Shown: positions 11,901 through 24,849, counted from the stretch's first letter. The stretch is 64,000 nucleotides of DNA from Tolypeutes matacus (GCA_026826555.1 JAKSZT010054582.1:220258-284257), one strand, 5' to 3'. The notes: generated by a model from the sequence alone, not told the origin. Translations and numbers: made by a program.

Positions 11901-12732
11901 CATTAGTTTCAAGGTAGTTACTGATTTCTTTTGAAATTTCCTCTTTGATTCACTGTTTGTCAAAGAGTATGTTGTTTAATTTCCATATCCTTGTGCTTAA
12001 CCCGTTTCTCTGGCCCTTAGTGATTTCCAACTTCGTTCTGTTGTGGTCAGAGAAATTACTTTGTATAATCTCAATCTTTCTGAATTCATTGAGTGTTGTT
12101 TTGTGGCCTAGCATGTGGTCTATATTGGAGTATGTTCCGTGTGCACTTGAGAAGAATGTAAATCCCGCTGTATTTGGGTGTAGTGTTCTGTATATGTCTA
12201 TTAAGTCCAAATCTTCTAATGTATTGTTGAGTGCCTTCGTTTCTTCATTGATTCTCTGCCCAGATGTTCGGTCTTATGATGGTAGTGGTGTGTTGAAGTC
12301 CCCTGCTATAATTGTAGAGGAATTTATTTCTCTTCTTAGTTTTTCCAGAGTTTGTCGCACATATTTTGAGGCACCTCGATTAGGTGCGTAAATGTTGATG
12401 ATTGTTCTCTCTTCTTGAGTGATTACTCATTTTACTAATAGGTAGTGTCCATCTTTGTCCCTTACAATAGTTTTGCATTTAAAGTCTATTTTGTCTGGTA
12501 TTAGAATAGCTACTCCTGCCCTTTTTTGGCTATTGTTACCTTGAAAAATGATTTTCCAGCCATTCACTTTCAGCCTCCTTGAATCCTTGGGTCGAAGGTG
12601 GGTTTCTTGTAGACAGCATATAGATGGATCATATTTTCTTATCCATTCTGCCAATCTGTGTCTTTTGATTGGTGAATTTAATCCATTAACATTCAGTGTT
12701 ATTACTCGTAACGAATTTCTTACATCAGACAT
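8915..12732 (-). pseudogene. L1 copy 1 ORF2 (endonuclease-reverse transcriptase), broken
   Basis: ORF2 makes the L1 endonuclease/reverse transcriptase that nicks genomic DNA and copies L1 RNA in place. From the start Met at 12732 the endonuclease begins with NVNGLNSP and CCLQETHL, which hold the catalytic Asn and Glu. Its SDHN box is at about 12040. The RT domain (10705-11448) shows motif A ([15 protein letters not shown]) and motif B ([20 protein letters not shown]). The C-terminus ends ...QYMISLI at 8915. The span of about 1270 codons matches the usual L1 ORF2 length. It is split by stops near 12427, 11950, 11509 and 10705. One extra T near 10645 puts the FADD catalytic box out of frame. 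It cannot make an active enzyme. Confidence 0.92.
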
Positions 12733-12805
12733 TTTTTCTTTGGGTTAAAATATGTCATATGCTGTTTTGTTTCTCTTTTTGAATTTTCAGTTGTTTTAAA
12801 ATTCT

Positions 12806-13777
12806 CCTCCAACTCTCTCTCCCTTGTTTTTTCCTTTCAACTTGTAGAGATTCCTTTAGTATTTCTTGAAGTGCTGGTTTCTTCTTGACATACTCTCTTA
12901 ATTGCTATTTATCTGTGAATGTTTTGAACTCTCCATCATTTTTGAATGCCAATTTTGCTGGATATAGAATTCGTGGGTGGAAGTTTTTTTCTTTTAGTGT
13001 TTTGCCTATGTCATACCACTGTCTTCTTCCCTCCATGGTTTCAGCTGAGAAATCAGCACTTAATCTTATTGTGCATCCCTTGTATGTGATGGTTCTCTTT
13101 TCTCTTGCTGCCTTCAGTATTTTCTCTTTATCTTGAGCATTGGAAAATTTGACAAGTATATGTCTTGGAGTTGGCCTGTTGGGATTTATAGTATTTGGGG
13201 TGCGCTGTGCTTCCTGGATCTGCACATCCATCTCTCTCAATAGAGTTGGGAAGTTTTCAGCCATAACTTCCTTCAATACTCCTTCTGTTCCCTTTCCCTT
13301 CTCTTCTCCTTCTGGGATGCCCATAATGCGTATGTTTGTACATTTTGGATTATCGGTTAATTCCCTGAGACCATGCTGGATTTTTTCTATCTTTTTGTCT
13401 ATCTGTTCTACAATCTCTTTGATTTCAACTGTGTTGTCTTCTATATCACTAATTCTTTCCTCTGCCTGTTCAAATCTGCTGCCATGTGAGTGCAGCATCT
13501 TTTTCATTTCTTGACTTGTGCCTTTGTTTACCATCATATCCATTACCTTTTTAGGCGTGTTAGCTATTTCTTCAGTATGTTCTCCCAGTTTCTTCTTTAT
13601 ATCCTTAATCTCTTCTTTCAGTTCTTTAAGTTGGTCCATGATATTTGTTTGGATAGCTTTGATTAGTTGTTCGATGTTCTGCATTGCTTCCTGGTTTTTA
13701 TTTTGTGCATTGTACTGGTCCAAGTTTTCCAATTTCTCAGCATCATTTGTATTTTTCTGTTGCCCTCTGGTCATCAT
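12806..13777 (-). pseudogene. L1 copy 1 ORF1 (RNA-binding chaperone), nearly intact with an early stop
   Basis: ORF1p is the trimeric RNA-binding protein of L1 particles. The frame is open for 290 codons from the Met at 13777. It has an N-terminal coiled-coil region rich in Glu/Lys/Ile heptads (residues about 20-130), then an RRM-like core (NIRIMGIPEGEEKGK, VQIQEAQRTPN, RPTPRHILVKF), then a C-terminal domain (KNFHPRILYPAKLAF). It stops at 12905 after GEFKTFTDK. Copy 2 continues past this point for about 35 codons to its stop at 41208. Homologous sequence continues here to about 12806, so the true end was lost to a stop and to a 4-base insertion further on. The usual ORF1p length is about 330-340 residues. 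Confidence 0.9.
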
Positions 13778-14199
13778 TTTATCTTGGTGGGTTTGTTCAG
13801 TTGATCAGCTTTTCTCTATGCTCTAGAATTTTATTTAGCTTTTGGTTCTGGTGTGAGTTAAGTTTTCTCTTTGACAGTTTTTCTTCTTATTTTATTTCCT
13901 TGCTTCTTTATATGTTTCTTTGAAGGCAAAAGGTTAGGGCCAGAGTAATCAAAAGATGTAAGGAAGGCAGAAGGATAATAGAAATATTGATAAAAGTTAG
14001 AAGAGGGGCAAAATAAAACTTAATGAGATGAATATTTAACTTTTGTAGGGAGTGTAGAGTACTATGAAAAAATATGGAGTTCCTACAATGGACTGGGAAA
14101 ACAAATGGAGGAATATATATATAGTGATTTAGAAGTCTAGAATTATGAGGAGGGAGAGAAATAGTAAAGAAAGGTCTGAAAGAAAAAGTTCATACTAAA

Positions 14200-14232
<33 letters not shown>

Positions 14233-14601
14233 AAAATAGATGGAATAGAAATTGACACCCTTAAGTTGTGGGCCTATGAAAAAATGTTGTCTCTAAGAGC
14301 CACAACAGAAAACAGAAGGCAGAAAGATGCAGGAAGGATAGGCGATAGTTTGTAATACAAAATCAATATATACAGCGAGTGGGAAATTACTGAAAAAGAA
14401 GCCCAGCAAAGAAGCGACAAGCTGGCAGCACGAATCTCCACCCTTCAGTCCACGCCGCCGATCCACGCAGATAGATGTCCCAAGCTTCTCACTCCACAAG
14501 TGCACAGCACAGACCCCCGGCAGGACCCCGTCCACAATCCGCCTTGCTCTGGGAGCTTGCAGTGTGTGCCTCCTACACTAATGCCATCTTGGCCGCCAGC
14601 C
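13778..14601 (-). other. L1 copy 1 5' UTR (short form)
   Basis: This is the leader between the L1 5' end and ORF1, about 820 nt on the minus strand. The first 170 nt (14432-14601) are moderately GC-rich. At 14431/14432 the sequence jumps to the part that lies 967 nt further on in copy 2. A short (AAG)n run lies at about 14207-14230. The remainder (13920-14400) matches 43085-43590 of copy 2 almost base for base. Confidence 0.8.
14583..14591 (-). promoter_or_regulatory. YY1-type motif at the L1 5' end
   Basis: CAAGATGGC on the minus strand lies about 10 nt inside the L1 5' terminus. In human L1 the same motif near the 5' end binds YY1 and sets the transcription start. Its presence supports a complete 5' end for this copy; copy 2 has lost it. 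Confidence 0.7.
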
Positions 14602-14617
14602 GACTTGACAGCTTTTT
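14602..14617. repeat. Target-site duplication of L1 copy 1 (right)
   Basis: Exact repeat of 6173-6188. The old L1 sequence resumes directly after it. Confidence 0.9.
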
Positions 14618-17600
14618 CAAAAATCAACTTGTCATTGTCATGAGAATTTATTTCTGAATTTTCAATTCAAATCAATTGGTCTGTATTTCTGCTCTTGTGC
14701 CAGTATCATGATTTTGAATACTGTAGCTTTTTAATAAGTTGCAAAATTGGGAAGTGATTTTCTTACAACATCTTTCTGCTATTTTAAGATGATTTTGTCT
14801 TTTTGTGAATATTCACACATCCATGTAAATTTGATGATTAGCTTTTCCATTTCTGCAAAGAACACTTTGGGAATTATGATTGGGATTGTGTGGTACATAA
14901 AACTCACATTGGATAGAATTGACATCTTAACAGTATTTAGTATTCCAATCCTTGAACATGGAATGTCCTTTCTTTATTCTGGGTTTCTTTGATTACTTTC
15001 AGCATTGTTTTGCAGCTTTAAGTGTAAGTTTTATACATCCTTGGTTAAATTTGTTCCTAGGTATTTGATTTTTTAGTTGTCATTGTAAATGATTTTTTAA
15101 ACTTAATTTTCTCTTCAAATTGTTCATTACTGTTATATTGAAACATGACTGATTTTGGGGTGCTGTTCTTTACCTAGCCAATTTGATGAATTAGTTTATT
15201 CCTTCTAGTAGCTTTGTCTGGATTTTTCATAATTTTCCATATATATGGGATCATGCCATTTACAAATAGGGAAAGATTTGCTCCCTGATTTACTTCCCAA
15301 TTTGCATGTTTTTATCTCATTTTCTTGCATAATTACTCTGGCAAGTCTTGCACCACAATGTTGAATAAAATTGGTAACATCAGGTATCCTTTTATTGTCC
15401 CTGTACTCAGGGGAAAAACTTTGTCTTTCACCATTGAATGTGATAGTAAATGTGGGATTCTCATATGACATTTATCATTTTGGGTTAATTTCCTACTACT
15501 CCTACTCATTTTCTGATTTTTTTTTTTAATCAAGAAGGGGTGCTTTTTTTTCAACTGAATTTTCTAAATCTATTGAGATAATCATGTGGCTTTTTTCTTC
15601 ATTCTATTAATGTGGTATCCAACAATAATTGCTTTTCTTATGCTGAAGAAGCCTTGCATACCAGGGTAAATCTCACTTGATCATGGTATATAATTATTTA
15701 AAGTTCTGTTGTGTTCAGTTTGCTAGTATTTTTTTCAGTTTTTTTTCATCTATATTCCTAAGTGATATTGTACCATAATTTTCCTGTGATATCTTATGCA
15801 GCTTTGATAATTGGGTGATACCGATGTCATATTATAAGTTAGGAAGTGTTATTTTGCTTCAATTTTTTGGAGTAATTTGAGCAGGATTGATGTTTTGGGA
15901 TGTTTGGTAAAATTTACCAGTGAAGCAATCTTGTCCTGGACTTTTGTTTGTTGGGAGGTTTTTAATTACTGATTAATTACTGGTCTCTTGAGGTCTTCTC
16001 TTTCTTCTTGAGTCAGTGTAGGTAGTTTGTGTGTTTCTAACCATCATTTTCAATTTCAGCTAGGCTACTTAATTTGTCAGGTACACTTGTTCATATTATC
16101 CATTTATAATCCTTTTTATTTCTGTGTGCATCAATAGAAATGTTATTCCTTTCATTTCTGATTTATTATTTGCATCCTCCCTCTTTATAACTATGCAAGT
16201 TTAAGTAATATTTTGTTGATTTTATTGATTCTTTTGGTTTCTCTGATCTTCTCTATTTTTTTTTTATACTCAACTTCATTTTTGTCCTCTATAATCTTTG
16301 TTTATTTCTCATTTTTCTGCCCTCTTTGGGTTAGTTTGCACTTCTATTTCTATTTCATCATCTTGTGGAATCTTTTATATTTTTTTTGTAGTAAACATTT
16401 AATCCTATGAATTTCCCTCTCAACACTGACTTTGCTGCATCGTATATGTTTGTTATATTTTATTTTGTTCATTAACCACATGATATTCCCTAGTTTTCTC
16501 CATAAAATATTATTTGACCCATGGGTTATTTGTGAGTGCATTGCTTGATTTCCACATTTTAAAAAAATTATTCAATTATTCTTTGTTATTGGTTTCCACC
16601 TTCATTCAAGTCTAGACAAAGAAAATACTGTGTATGATTTTAAAATTGTTAAATTTATTAGGACTTGTTCTTTTTTTTAAAATTATCAAATGGTCTATCC
16701 AGGAAAATGACCCTTGTGCATGAAAGAATAATGTGTATTTGGTGATGCTGGGTGAAAAGTCTGTTAACTCTACCTAGTTTATAGTGTCATTCAGGTCTTC
16801 TGCATTATTATCAATCTTCAGCCTAGATGTCTCATTCATTATTGTATATTGTGTATTGATATCTCCAAATATTACTGTAGAACCATTCATTCCCCCCTTC
16901 AAATCTGTCAATATTAGGTCCATATATTGTGCATCTTCACTTTATGAGCATATAGATTTATAGTTTTTATGTAGTCTTGCTAAATTGACCTTTCTATTGG
17001 TATATAGTATCCTTCTTTATCCCTTGTAACAGATTTAGCTTGAAGACAATTTTATGTAATATTCATAGAGCTACACCAGCTGTTTTTTGCTTACTATTTG
17101 CATGGACCATTTTACCTATCCTTTCATTTACAACCTACTGTGTCTTTGAATTAAGGTAAGTCTCTTGTAAACAGTACTTGGTTGGGTAATGTTCCTTTAA
17201 CCATTCTGCTAATAGCTGCCTTCTGACTAGATGTAAAATGTAAATGTCCATTTACATTTAATGCAATATTTTCTGCCACTTTGCTATTTGGTACTTGAAT
17301 TATACTTCTTTTGCTTCTCAGTTCTTCCATTAATGACTACTTTTAACTTTACCTGATTTTGAGTCCTTTCTCATTTCTTTCAGCATATTTTTCAGATTTT
17401 TTTTAGTGTGTGGCTACCATGAGGCTTAAATACATCCTAAGTCAATATACAATCATTTATGATTTGATAGCAATTTAACTTCAATAACATACATAAACAC
17501 TCTTCCTGTACCCTTCTTTCCCCCACTTTTTGTCATACATTTTACAAATTATATCTATTCAAATTGCATGTCATAAACAAAGACATATCTTTATTTTATG

Positions 17601-18340
17601 CATTTGTAGTTAACATCTTGTAATAAATAAAAGGTGGAATTACATATAGAAAATACAATACAAAAATACTGGGGTGTGTACCCATATGGTGAACTTAAAA
17701 GAAACTTTATTTATGCCTCTTTGATTGACTGTCTAGTGTCCTTTCCCTTTAGGCTGAACAATTCCCAGTAGCACTGCTTAGCATGTCTAGTAGTGACAAA
17801 ATTCCTTTAGCTTTGTTTTGCACTGAGCTTGTCTTAATTTCTCCCTTATTTTTACCACAGTGTTGCTGGTTTTAAAATTCTTGGTTGGCAATTGTTTCCT
17901 TTCAGCACATAAAATATTGTGCCCCACTGATTTCTCCATTCAGTGGTTTCTTATGAGAAATCTGCACCTACTTTTACATGACTTGTTCTGTTTTCCTTCA
18001 GATTTTAGATTTTTCTCTTTGTCCATATTTTTTGACAATTTGGCTACAATATATCTGGGCATGATTCTTTTCAACTTTATCCCGTTTGGAGTTTGATAGA
18101 TTTCTTGAATGTATAGAGTCTTTGTTCATTAAATTTGGGAAGTTTTCTGGTATTCTCTTTCTCTTTTTCTGAGACTCCCATTATGCATTTATTAGTATTC
18201 TTGAAATTATCTGACAGGTCCTTTAGGCTTTGTTCTTATAAATTTCTCTTGTACACTGCACCTTCTAATATTTTAATATTTTAACTCTGTTATTTAGTTC
18301 CTGAGCTGTCTCTATCATATATTTATATCCAACTCATGGT
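14618..18340 (-). mobile_element. Old L1, 5' half: ORF2 and ORF1 remains (continuation of 4225-6172)
   Basis: On the minus strand this is an ancient L1 ORF2 followed by inter-ORF and ORF1 remains, in the same order as copies 1 and 2 but much more diverged. RT-like traces survive at 15205-15554: a catalytic-box trace reading CKWHDPIYMENYEKS out of frame, and a product-like NIVVQDLPE. ORF1-like traces lie near 17870-18250. There are stops in every frame. It dates from well before copy 1, which inserted into it. Confidence 0.78.
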
Positions 18341-19945
18341 ATGGCAGGTATCTGCTTGTATGACAGGAGCTAACAATTGCATACAAACCACTTCAAAAAC
18401 ATCTTTAATTATGTTCAAAAATTGTCTCTATTTTGTATAGTGCTCTCCTTTAGACTTTAACCTACTTATCAAGAATATCATTAACATAAATTCAATTAAT
18501 GATGAAAAATGTTTTATTAAATCCTTGGTGGGTAATAATATGGCTTTTCAGCAACAAAGTTATTAAATATTTCTCTAAAATATATCTTCTCTGTTACCAA
18601 GTCAAAATATTAGAGCATAAGAAATGAATAACAAGAAATTATGGTCAAAATTATGTGGTTTCTAAGATAGAAGTAACTCTCTGCTATGAAGTTAGCATGG
18701 ATATATTAGTCCTTGGAAGCATGCCAAGCAGACATCCTTGGAAATTGGTGTCAGGGATGACCAAATGTTGCATTATCAACAATTCTCTATATGAGATACC
18801 ATGGTATTATGAAGGTGGAAGGGAAGGGATACTTACTCTGCTTATGTTCACAGAAGTTCCCCACTGTACTTGTAAGATAAAATTTAAAAGTAAACTTTCC
18901 ATTTGACTAGGTCTTAACAAAATTTTAGGGTTGATTTAATTTACCTCAGAATAAAACAAAATTGTCTGCACAAGAATTTAAAATAACTTCATTCTGAGGG
19001 AAAAAAAATAGTATATAGTAGAAAGCTTCAGTTCCTTAAATGTTTTGAATATTTGTGAGGAAAAAATGAGGTTGACAAATTTCTAGACAGACAATTCTCA
19101 AAAAGATTTTCACTTTTTGCTTATGGTATTTTTCTCAACGTTATAAGGCTTTAGTTTACACCAAATGAATACAGATATTATTAGAAAAATATTCATGACT
19201 CAATATATTTGTGTAATACATAAGTAATGCCAGGATTTGAGGAAATATGTGGAATATAGAAAGAATATACATACATTGGAAGTGTACTTATATGGAAGAA
19301 ATTTGAATTTTAAATGATCCAGTTAAAAAAACAATGATTCTTCTGAAAACTAATGCTAATATGTGGTCTATAAAATTAGTATACCCCAATAAAGTAACCT
19401 AAGGTTTTAATTTCTTATCAGATAAAAAATAACAGTAAATGATGTATTAAAATGTTCAGAGTTTAAAACACGACGGCCATTTCTGTGTTTATGAAATTAA
19501 TTAATTGCAAATAGGAATATTTTTTATGAGGCTGCTCTCTGTACTCGAGCAATCCTTGAAGAATCATAAAACAAACACTTAATGATTATAATTCCAGATA
19601 AGTTACTTAACTTCTGAGCCTTTTTCCCCTCTAAAACATGTGTACAATATTTTTATTTATAAAATTAGTTAGTAAAAGGAAGTATTTATAAAAGTCCAGG
19701 TTCATTATAATTATACAATATATAGAAGTCTCTACTATATAATACCTAAACGATTTAATATAACTAATTTATATTTTGTAAGGTAAGCATTTTTTTTCAG
19801 TTATATTTTGCAAACTACTCTTTATTTTGAATTTCTAGGAGCAGCGAACTAATGTTTAAAAGTATCAGAAATTTCATATACACAAAAACATTTTTGAACT
19901 AACTCATTCTAAGTATCACTTTTGATTTCTCAACAGTTGAATGCT
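18341..19945. other. Unassigned flank upstream of the OR8H-like pseudogene
   Basis: AT-rich sequence with no repeat or gene that I can name. OR genes usually have non-coding 5' exons some kilobases upstream of a single coding exon, so promoter or 5'-UTR relics could lie here, but I see no decisive signal. Confidence 0.35.
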
Positions 19946-20890
19946 GTGGGAAGTAGGAATAACACAAATGTATCTGACTTCATCCTTATGGGTTTGACAG
20001 ACTCTGAAGAGAACCGGCATGTCCTCTCTATGCTGTTTCTCCTAATATGCCTGATTACTATGCTTGGGATTGCAGGGATGATACTGATTATTTGCTTGGA
20101 TCTTCAGCTCCACACTCCCATGTACTTTTTCCTCAGTCACCTCTCATTCCTTGACTTTAGTTACTCAACAGTCATCACACCTAAAACCTTAGAGAACTTA
20201 CTGACTTCTACCAAATATATTTCATTCATAGATTGCTTCATCCAGATATACATTTTTGTTTTCTTGGGTGCCACTGAATGTTTCTTTCTCTCTTCAATGG
20301 CTTATGATTGCTATGTAGCTATCTGCACTCCCCTTTGCTACCAGGTTGTTATGTCCACAAGACAATGCTTTGCCCTCATCACTGGGTCCTATATGATTGG
20401 CTTTACTAACTTCTTGATCAATGTTCTTTGCATGAGCAATTTGCATTTCTGCCAATCCAATGTAATCCCTCACTTCTTTTGTGACTTATCCCCAGTTTTA
20501 GCCCTGTCCTGCACTGACACTCATGACACTGAAATCATGATATTCATTGTTGCTGGCTCCATCCTTATGGTGTCTCTTATCACAGTCTCTGTATCCTACA
20601 TGTCTATTCTCTCTACTATCTTGAAAATTAATTTCAGTTCAGGAAAGCTCAAAGCCTTCTTACTTGTGCCTCCCACATCCTGGGAGTCACTATCTTTTAT
20701 GGCACCATGATTTTTACTTATTTAAAACCAAAGATGTCCTACTCCTTGAAAAGGATCAGGTGGCTTCTGTGTTTCATACTATGGTGATCCCGATGCTGAA
20801 TCACTCATTTATAGTCTTAGGATCAAAGAAGTGAAAAATGCTTTCATTAAAGTCATGCAGAAGAGAAAGGGCTCCAGGCACTTGAAATGA
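19946..20890 (+). pseudogene. OR8H-like: Olfactory receptor pseudogene, OR8H-like
   Basis: This is a class II olfactory receptor, a seven-helix odorant GPCR, in one coding exon. The NNTNVS glycosylation region, then [20 protein letters not shown] (TM2), [18 protein letters not shown] (end of TM3), and the ILSTILKI stretch of TM5-TM6 fit the OR8H subfamily. Defects: the codon where OR8H begins is GTG (19946), with no in-frame ATG upstream. The conserved GN of TM1 is GI. The DRY Arg is Cys. Single-base deletions lie near 20660 (in the KAFSTCASH box), 20750 and 20802 (in the PMLNP box). The three deletions add up to three bases, so the last codons return to frame and the family-like end closes at TGA 20888-20890. 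Length without gaps is about 315 codons, normal for ORs. Confidence 0.88.
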
Positions 20891-22395
20891 CAGTGAACAG
20901 TCATGCACATCTTTTCTTTCATCTTATTGGGTATTTACTTGGATTCTCCCTAAAATATATGAATCCTTTAATCTGAATTTTTGTTGAGCCATCCTTTACT
21001 TGGCCAAACATAATCTTAAATATATCCAGGAATGTTTTTAGAAATATATTTTGAAATTGTAAATCATTATGTGTTAAAACTTTCAACATATATGTGTTTT
21101 TTAAGAGCAAGTAATGTGAGGATAATAAAATGTCGTGTCATCTTTATATTATATCACATAAATCCCCATACAAGTTCCAATTTCATAGAATTTTGTTATT
21201 GAGAATTGTTATATTTTGGCAAAATGATAGTTTCCACACCTTATCCATTTAATATATAGAGAAGAAGTAGAGCAGTGGTAAAGCATTCTTATTTTAGAAT
21301 TACGCATTGTCAGGTTTAGATTCTAGATCTCCTATAATTTTTGCTATATGACTCTTAAGAAATCACTGTTATTTTAATTCTCAATTTCCTCAAAATATGA
21401 GGTAAATAATAGTTCCAGGTCCATATAGTTATTGTAAAGTTATCAGATGTGGAATATAAAGCACCTGATGCATTAAAATAAATTTTGGCCATTATCATAA
21501 GAAAAATTACATTTTTACAATATTTTGAATGTACAATGGTTTTTTAAAGATTAGTATTCACTGGTGTATATAAGTCACTTTGGGTTACAACCTTTAATAA
21601 ACACAGAAATCTTTAAAAGTGAATACCTCACTGTTTCAATCATTTGGGCCTAGGGCAAAGTAAAATATTGTAAGTTCATTAAGTTATAGAGAACATGGTA
21701 TATAGAAACCATGAAAAGAATTTGGAAATAGTGAAAAGTATTATATAAAATAGAAATGTCCTAATGATTAATGGCAGTGTTGTGTATGCTTTCCTAGATT
21801 TTCCATGGTGTGTGTGTATGCATGTATGGAATATATAAACAAATTTTGGTTATATCTAATAATCCTTTGTAGCTGTCTCTTTCCATTTATCAGTACACTC
21901 TTTGGTAATTTCTTTGTCCTTTAAACCTGTCAGTTGGCTGTGTTCTTGGTAAATAAGCAAAATAAAGACACTCCTGCAAAGCTTTAGGTCCTGAAATATT
22001 TTTAAAAGTGTCAGATTAAAAATCTGAATGCAGTAATATTAGTTTGGTGTCTAACTGATAAATATTTGAAAAAATACCTACTTTTCTGTGACTTGTCAAT
22101 AAGGTACATGAAGCACTTGGTCAGAAGTCTATGTATTTGATAAAATCTTTCCCTTTGTCCTGAGTTCAGTTTTTTTTGAGTTCCTTGAAAATAAATCAGT
22201 TCTTGTGCTAATGCTTGCCCCATTTATTATGAAATCTTCAATAAAATTTACAAAAATGCTATAAAGCTAAGAATTTTCAAGGAACTAATGTTTTCTTGCA
22301 TCTCTTAAATTTTAATAAGATAGAGTGCTAAAATTTCACTTCTAAAGAAAATATCCTCTACATTATCTGAAAATGCAATTTTATTTGTCTCATCT
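20891..22395. other. Unassigned 3' flank of the OR8H-like pseudogene
   Basis: AT-rich, without a recognisable gene. Small open frames at 20919-21110 and 22011-22223 have no family resemblance and low-complexity composition. Confidence 0.35.
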
Positions 22396-23942
22396 TGTGG
22401 TGATTTTAAGCTGTATGTTTCCTACAAAATTATGCTTCTAAATCTAATCCATTTCTGTTGGTGTAAACCTATTGTAAATAAGACTTTTAGATGAGGTTTC
22501 CTCAGTGAAGGCATGGCCCAAGGTGGGTCTTAATCCTTTTACAGCATGAATACACAGACATAGAAAACCACAAGAACAAGTGGCTAAAATAAATGGAACC
22601 TGTTAGGGAAGGGAAAGACCAGAAGCAGCTGCTATATGCCTTGTCATGTGATAAAGAAGCCAAGGATCACAGGGAAATGGTTCTCAAGAAGAAAGCATTA
22701 CCTTTACTCTGCCTTTATTTGGATATTCCCATGGCCTCAAACTGTGAGCTAAAAGTTTCCCATTGTTTAAAGCCAACCCATTTCATGGTGTCTGATGTAA
22801 GGATCCAAAGAAATTAAAACAGATATTGGTACCAGGATAATGGGGTGCTGCTATTGCAAATACCAAAAATGTAGAAAAGATTTTGGAATTTGTTAATGGG
22901 TAGAAGCTGGAAGAATTGTGAAATGCCTGTTAGAAAAGGCCTAGATTGCCTTGAAGCTACTAGTTGTGAAAATATGGATGTTTATGGAACTTCAGATGAG
23001 ACCTTAGACAGAAATGACTGTCATTGCAAACTGGAAGAAAGGTGACCCTTGTTTTCAAGTGGAAAAGAACTTGGAAAATTTCAGTTCTGATGTCAGATCA
23101 AAGGCAGAATTTTAAATTGACCAGCTTGGGTTTTTGGCTGAGTGGGTTTGCAAGCTAAAGGTAGAAATTATGGCCCGATTACTCATTGAAGCATATAGCA
23201 AGAGAACAAGGATAAGCTATAAACAGAACTCCTGGCCACAAAGAAACCAGAAATTAATGGTCTGGAAAATTCTGAGCTTCCAGAAAGCAAATTCTCAAGG
23301 AATAGTGCTCCATATAAAGATTTAAGTGAACATGGATCCAGTCAGTCATTTCAGTGCAAGTCAGAATTGGAAATGCTTTTATCCCTAAAGGATTTATGAA
23401 AAGTTATTTTGTCTGATGGCTTGGACTTCAATGCAATATATGTAATACTGACAAGATTTTTTCAAGATTTCAATGAACAGAACCACTGGCAGCCTGGACT
23501 CTAAAGGGCAGAAGAGGAACAGATTAAAGGAAAACTCATTTCAAAGGCACAACTTTGTAGGCTGATTTCTGGACCAAAGATATCTTCTCGAGTTAATCCA
23601 TTGATGTTTGGAAAAGGTGAATATGCCCTAGCACGTGGACAGGGCAAGCTTTCTGACCTGTTGTTCTGGAAAAGTGTTACCGCCGAAGTGTTCTCAGATG
23701 CCTGGGGAATTGAGGAGACTCTGGTGCCACCTCAATGCTTGATGTGAGAGCCTAGATCCTGGCCAACATCTAAGTGCATGATGAGGGTGGGACATTTATT
23801 CCAGTATTCAGTGTGAGCAATGCCTTCACTATGCTTTGATTTGGACATTCTCATGGCCTCAAACTGAAAGTTAATAATTTCCAATTTTTTAAAGCAAGCC
23901 CATTTCATGGTATGTCCTATAAGCAGTCTAGGAAATTAAACA
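22396..23942 (+). mobile_element. MLT1/MaLR-type provirus remnant (ERVL-MaLR), sense
   Basis: A 5' LTR (22396-22821) starts TGTGGTGATTTTAAGC and ends AAATTAAAACA. It is followed by GATATTGGTACCAGG, the usual MaLR primer-binding region, and about 1 kb of non-coding internal sequence typical of MaLR elements ('gtgctgctattgcaaat', 'gggtagaagctgg'). A partial 3' LTR (23816-23942) repeats the end of the 5' LTR ('ggcctcaaactg', 'catttcatgg', 'gaaattaaaca'). The LTR shows MLT1-like order with the 'cccattgtttaaagcc' block near its end. MaLR elements carry no pol genes, and none is seen. No clear target-site duplication survives. Confidence 0.75.
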
Positions 23943-24849
23943 CTGCTATTCAAATTATATTTTTAAAAGTACTTTTTATTTTTCAAGAATTTTGTTTTTT
24001 GGTTATTTAAACTTTCATAATTGTAATTAGATGCATTGTTTGCTTTCAAGCAATGGAATTATAAAATTTGTATTCTTTTGAAATTTATATTAAGATTTTC
24101 TCTGTAAGATTCTATCTGTTTTGTTTTTTTTCTTAATATTTTTGGATGTTTAAAATAAATTTCAACCTCCATTTTAAGAATAAAATATTCTGGTAATTAA
24201 AAACTATTTAATCACATCTTCATTTTATTTATGTTATCTAAAAAGCCTTCATTATATTTATACTTTCTCAATTTATTTTTAAAATTGTGCCTTATCATAT
24301 ATCAATAACAAATAAAATTACTTTAATATGTCTTTTGCTCTGAAATACCAAAAATACATTTATTGCATCTATTTATTGTTATTTCTCTGTATTTTTATTT
24401 GCAAGTGTTTGTACACCTTTCATGAGCATTTCTTTTATAATTGTATACCTTTTTGAGTTATTTCTTATCTTGAAAGTCCATTTGTCTTTTCTTATATAGA
24501 GAGAATCTTTCTGTCTTTATGGCCTTTTAATTTTATTAACTATGCCTTCTTTGTGATAGTTTTGTCATAAACTTTATATTCATGGCTCAAGCCCCAAAAT
24601 GAACTACCCTAACTTCCATTACTTAACTATTTTTAAAGCAATTAAATATCCAATATTTGATATAATTCCTTTGAATTTTACATTTTTAGTGTTCTTAATT
24701 ATTTCAGTAGATGCAAGAGACCTTCTGTTTTCTTAATTCTATTGCCTGGAAGAATTTGGAGTACAAGACTGCTAGCTATTAATTATTTCTTTTTTTTATG
24801 TGCTAATTTTCTTGATAATATATTTATTTTGTTTTTGTATTTGAAAGAT
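23943..24849. other. Unassigned AT-rich interval
   Basis: T-rich sequence without recognisable genes. Part of it may be badly decayed antisense L1. Confidence 0.3.

Larger units (their letters stand above)
6189..14601 (-). mobile_element. L1 copy 1: full-length LINE-1, apparently derived from a spliced RNA
   Basis: This is a complete L1 on the minus strand: 5' UTR (13778-14601), ORF1 (about 12806-13777), ORF2 (8915-12732), a 2.7-kb 3' UTR (6189-8914) and an A-rich tail. A perfect 16-bp target-site duplication flanks it. The 5' end is GGCTGGCGGCCAAGATGGC on the minus strand, which carries the YY1-type start motif typical of L1, so it is not 5'-truncated. Relative to copy 2 it lacks a 967-bp block of the 5' UTR whose ends look like splice sites (junction between 14431 and 14432). 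Both reading frames are now broken, so it is a dead copy. It was inserted into an older L1 lying in the same orientation. Confidence 0.92.

Noticed and set aside
19922..19945. Extra N-terminal codons of the OR8H-like frame
   Set aside because: They begin with TTG, have no ATG, and related receptors begin at the position of the GTG at 19946; they are read-through of 5' flank.
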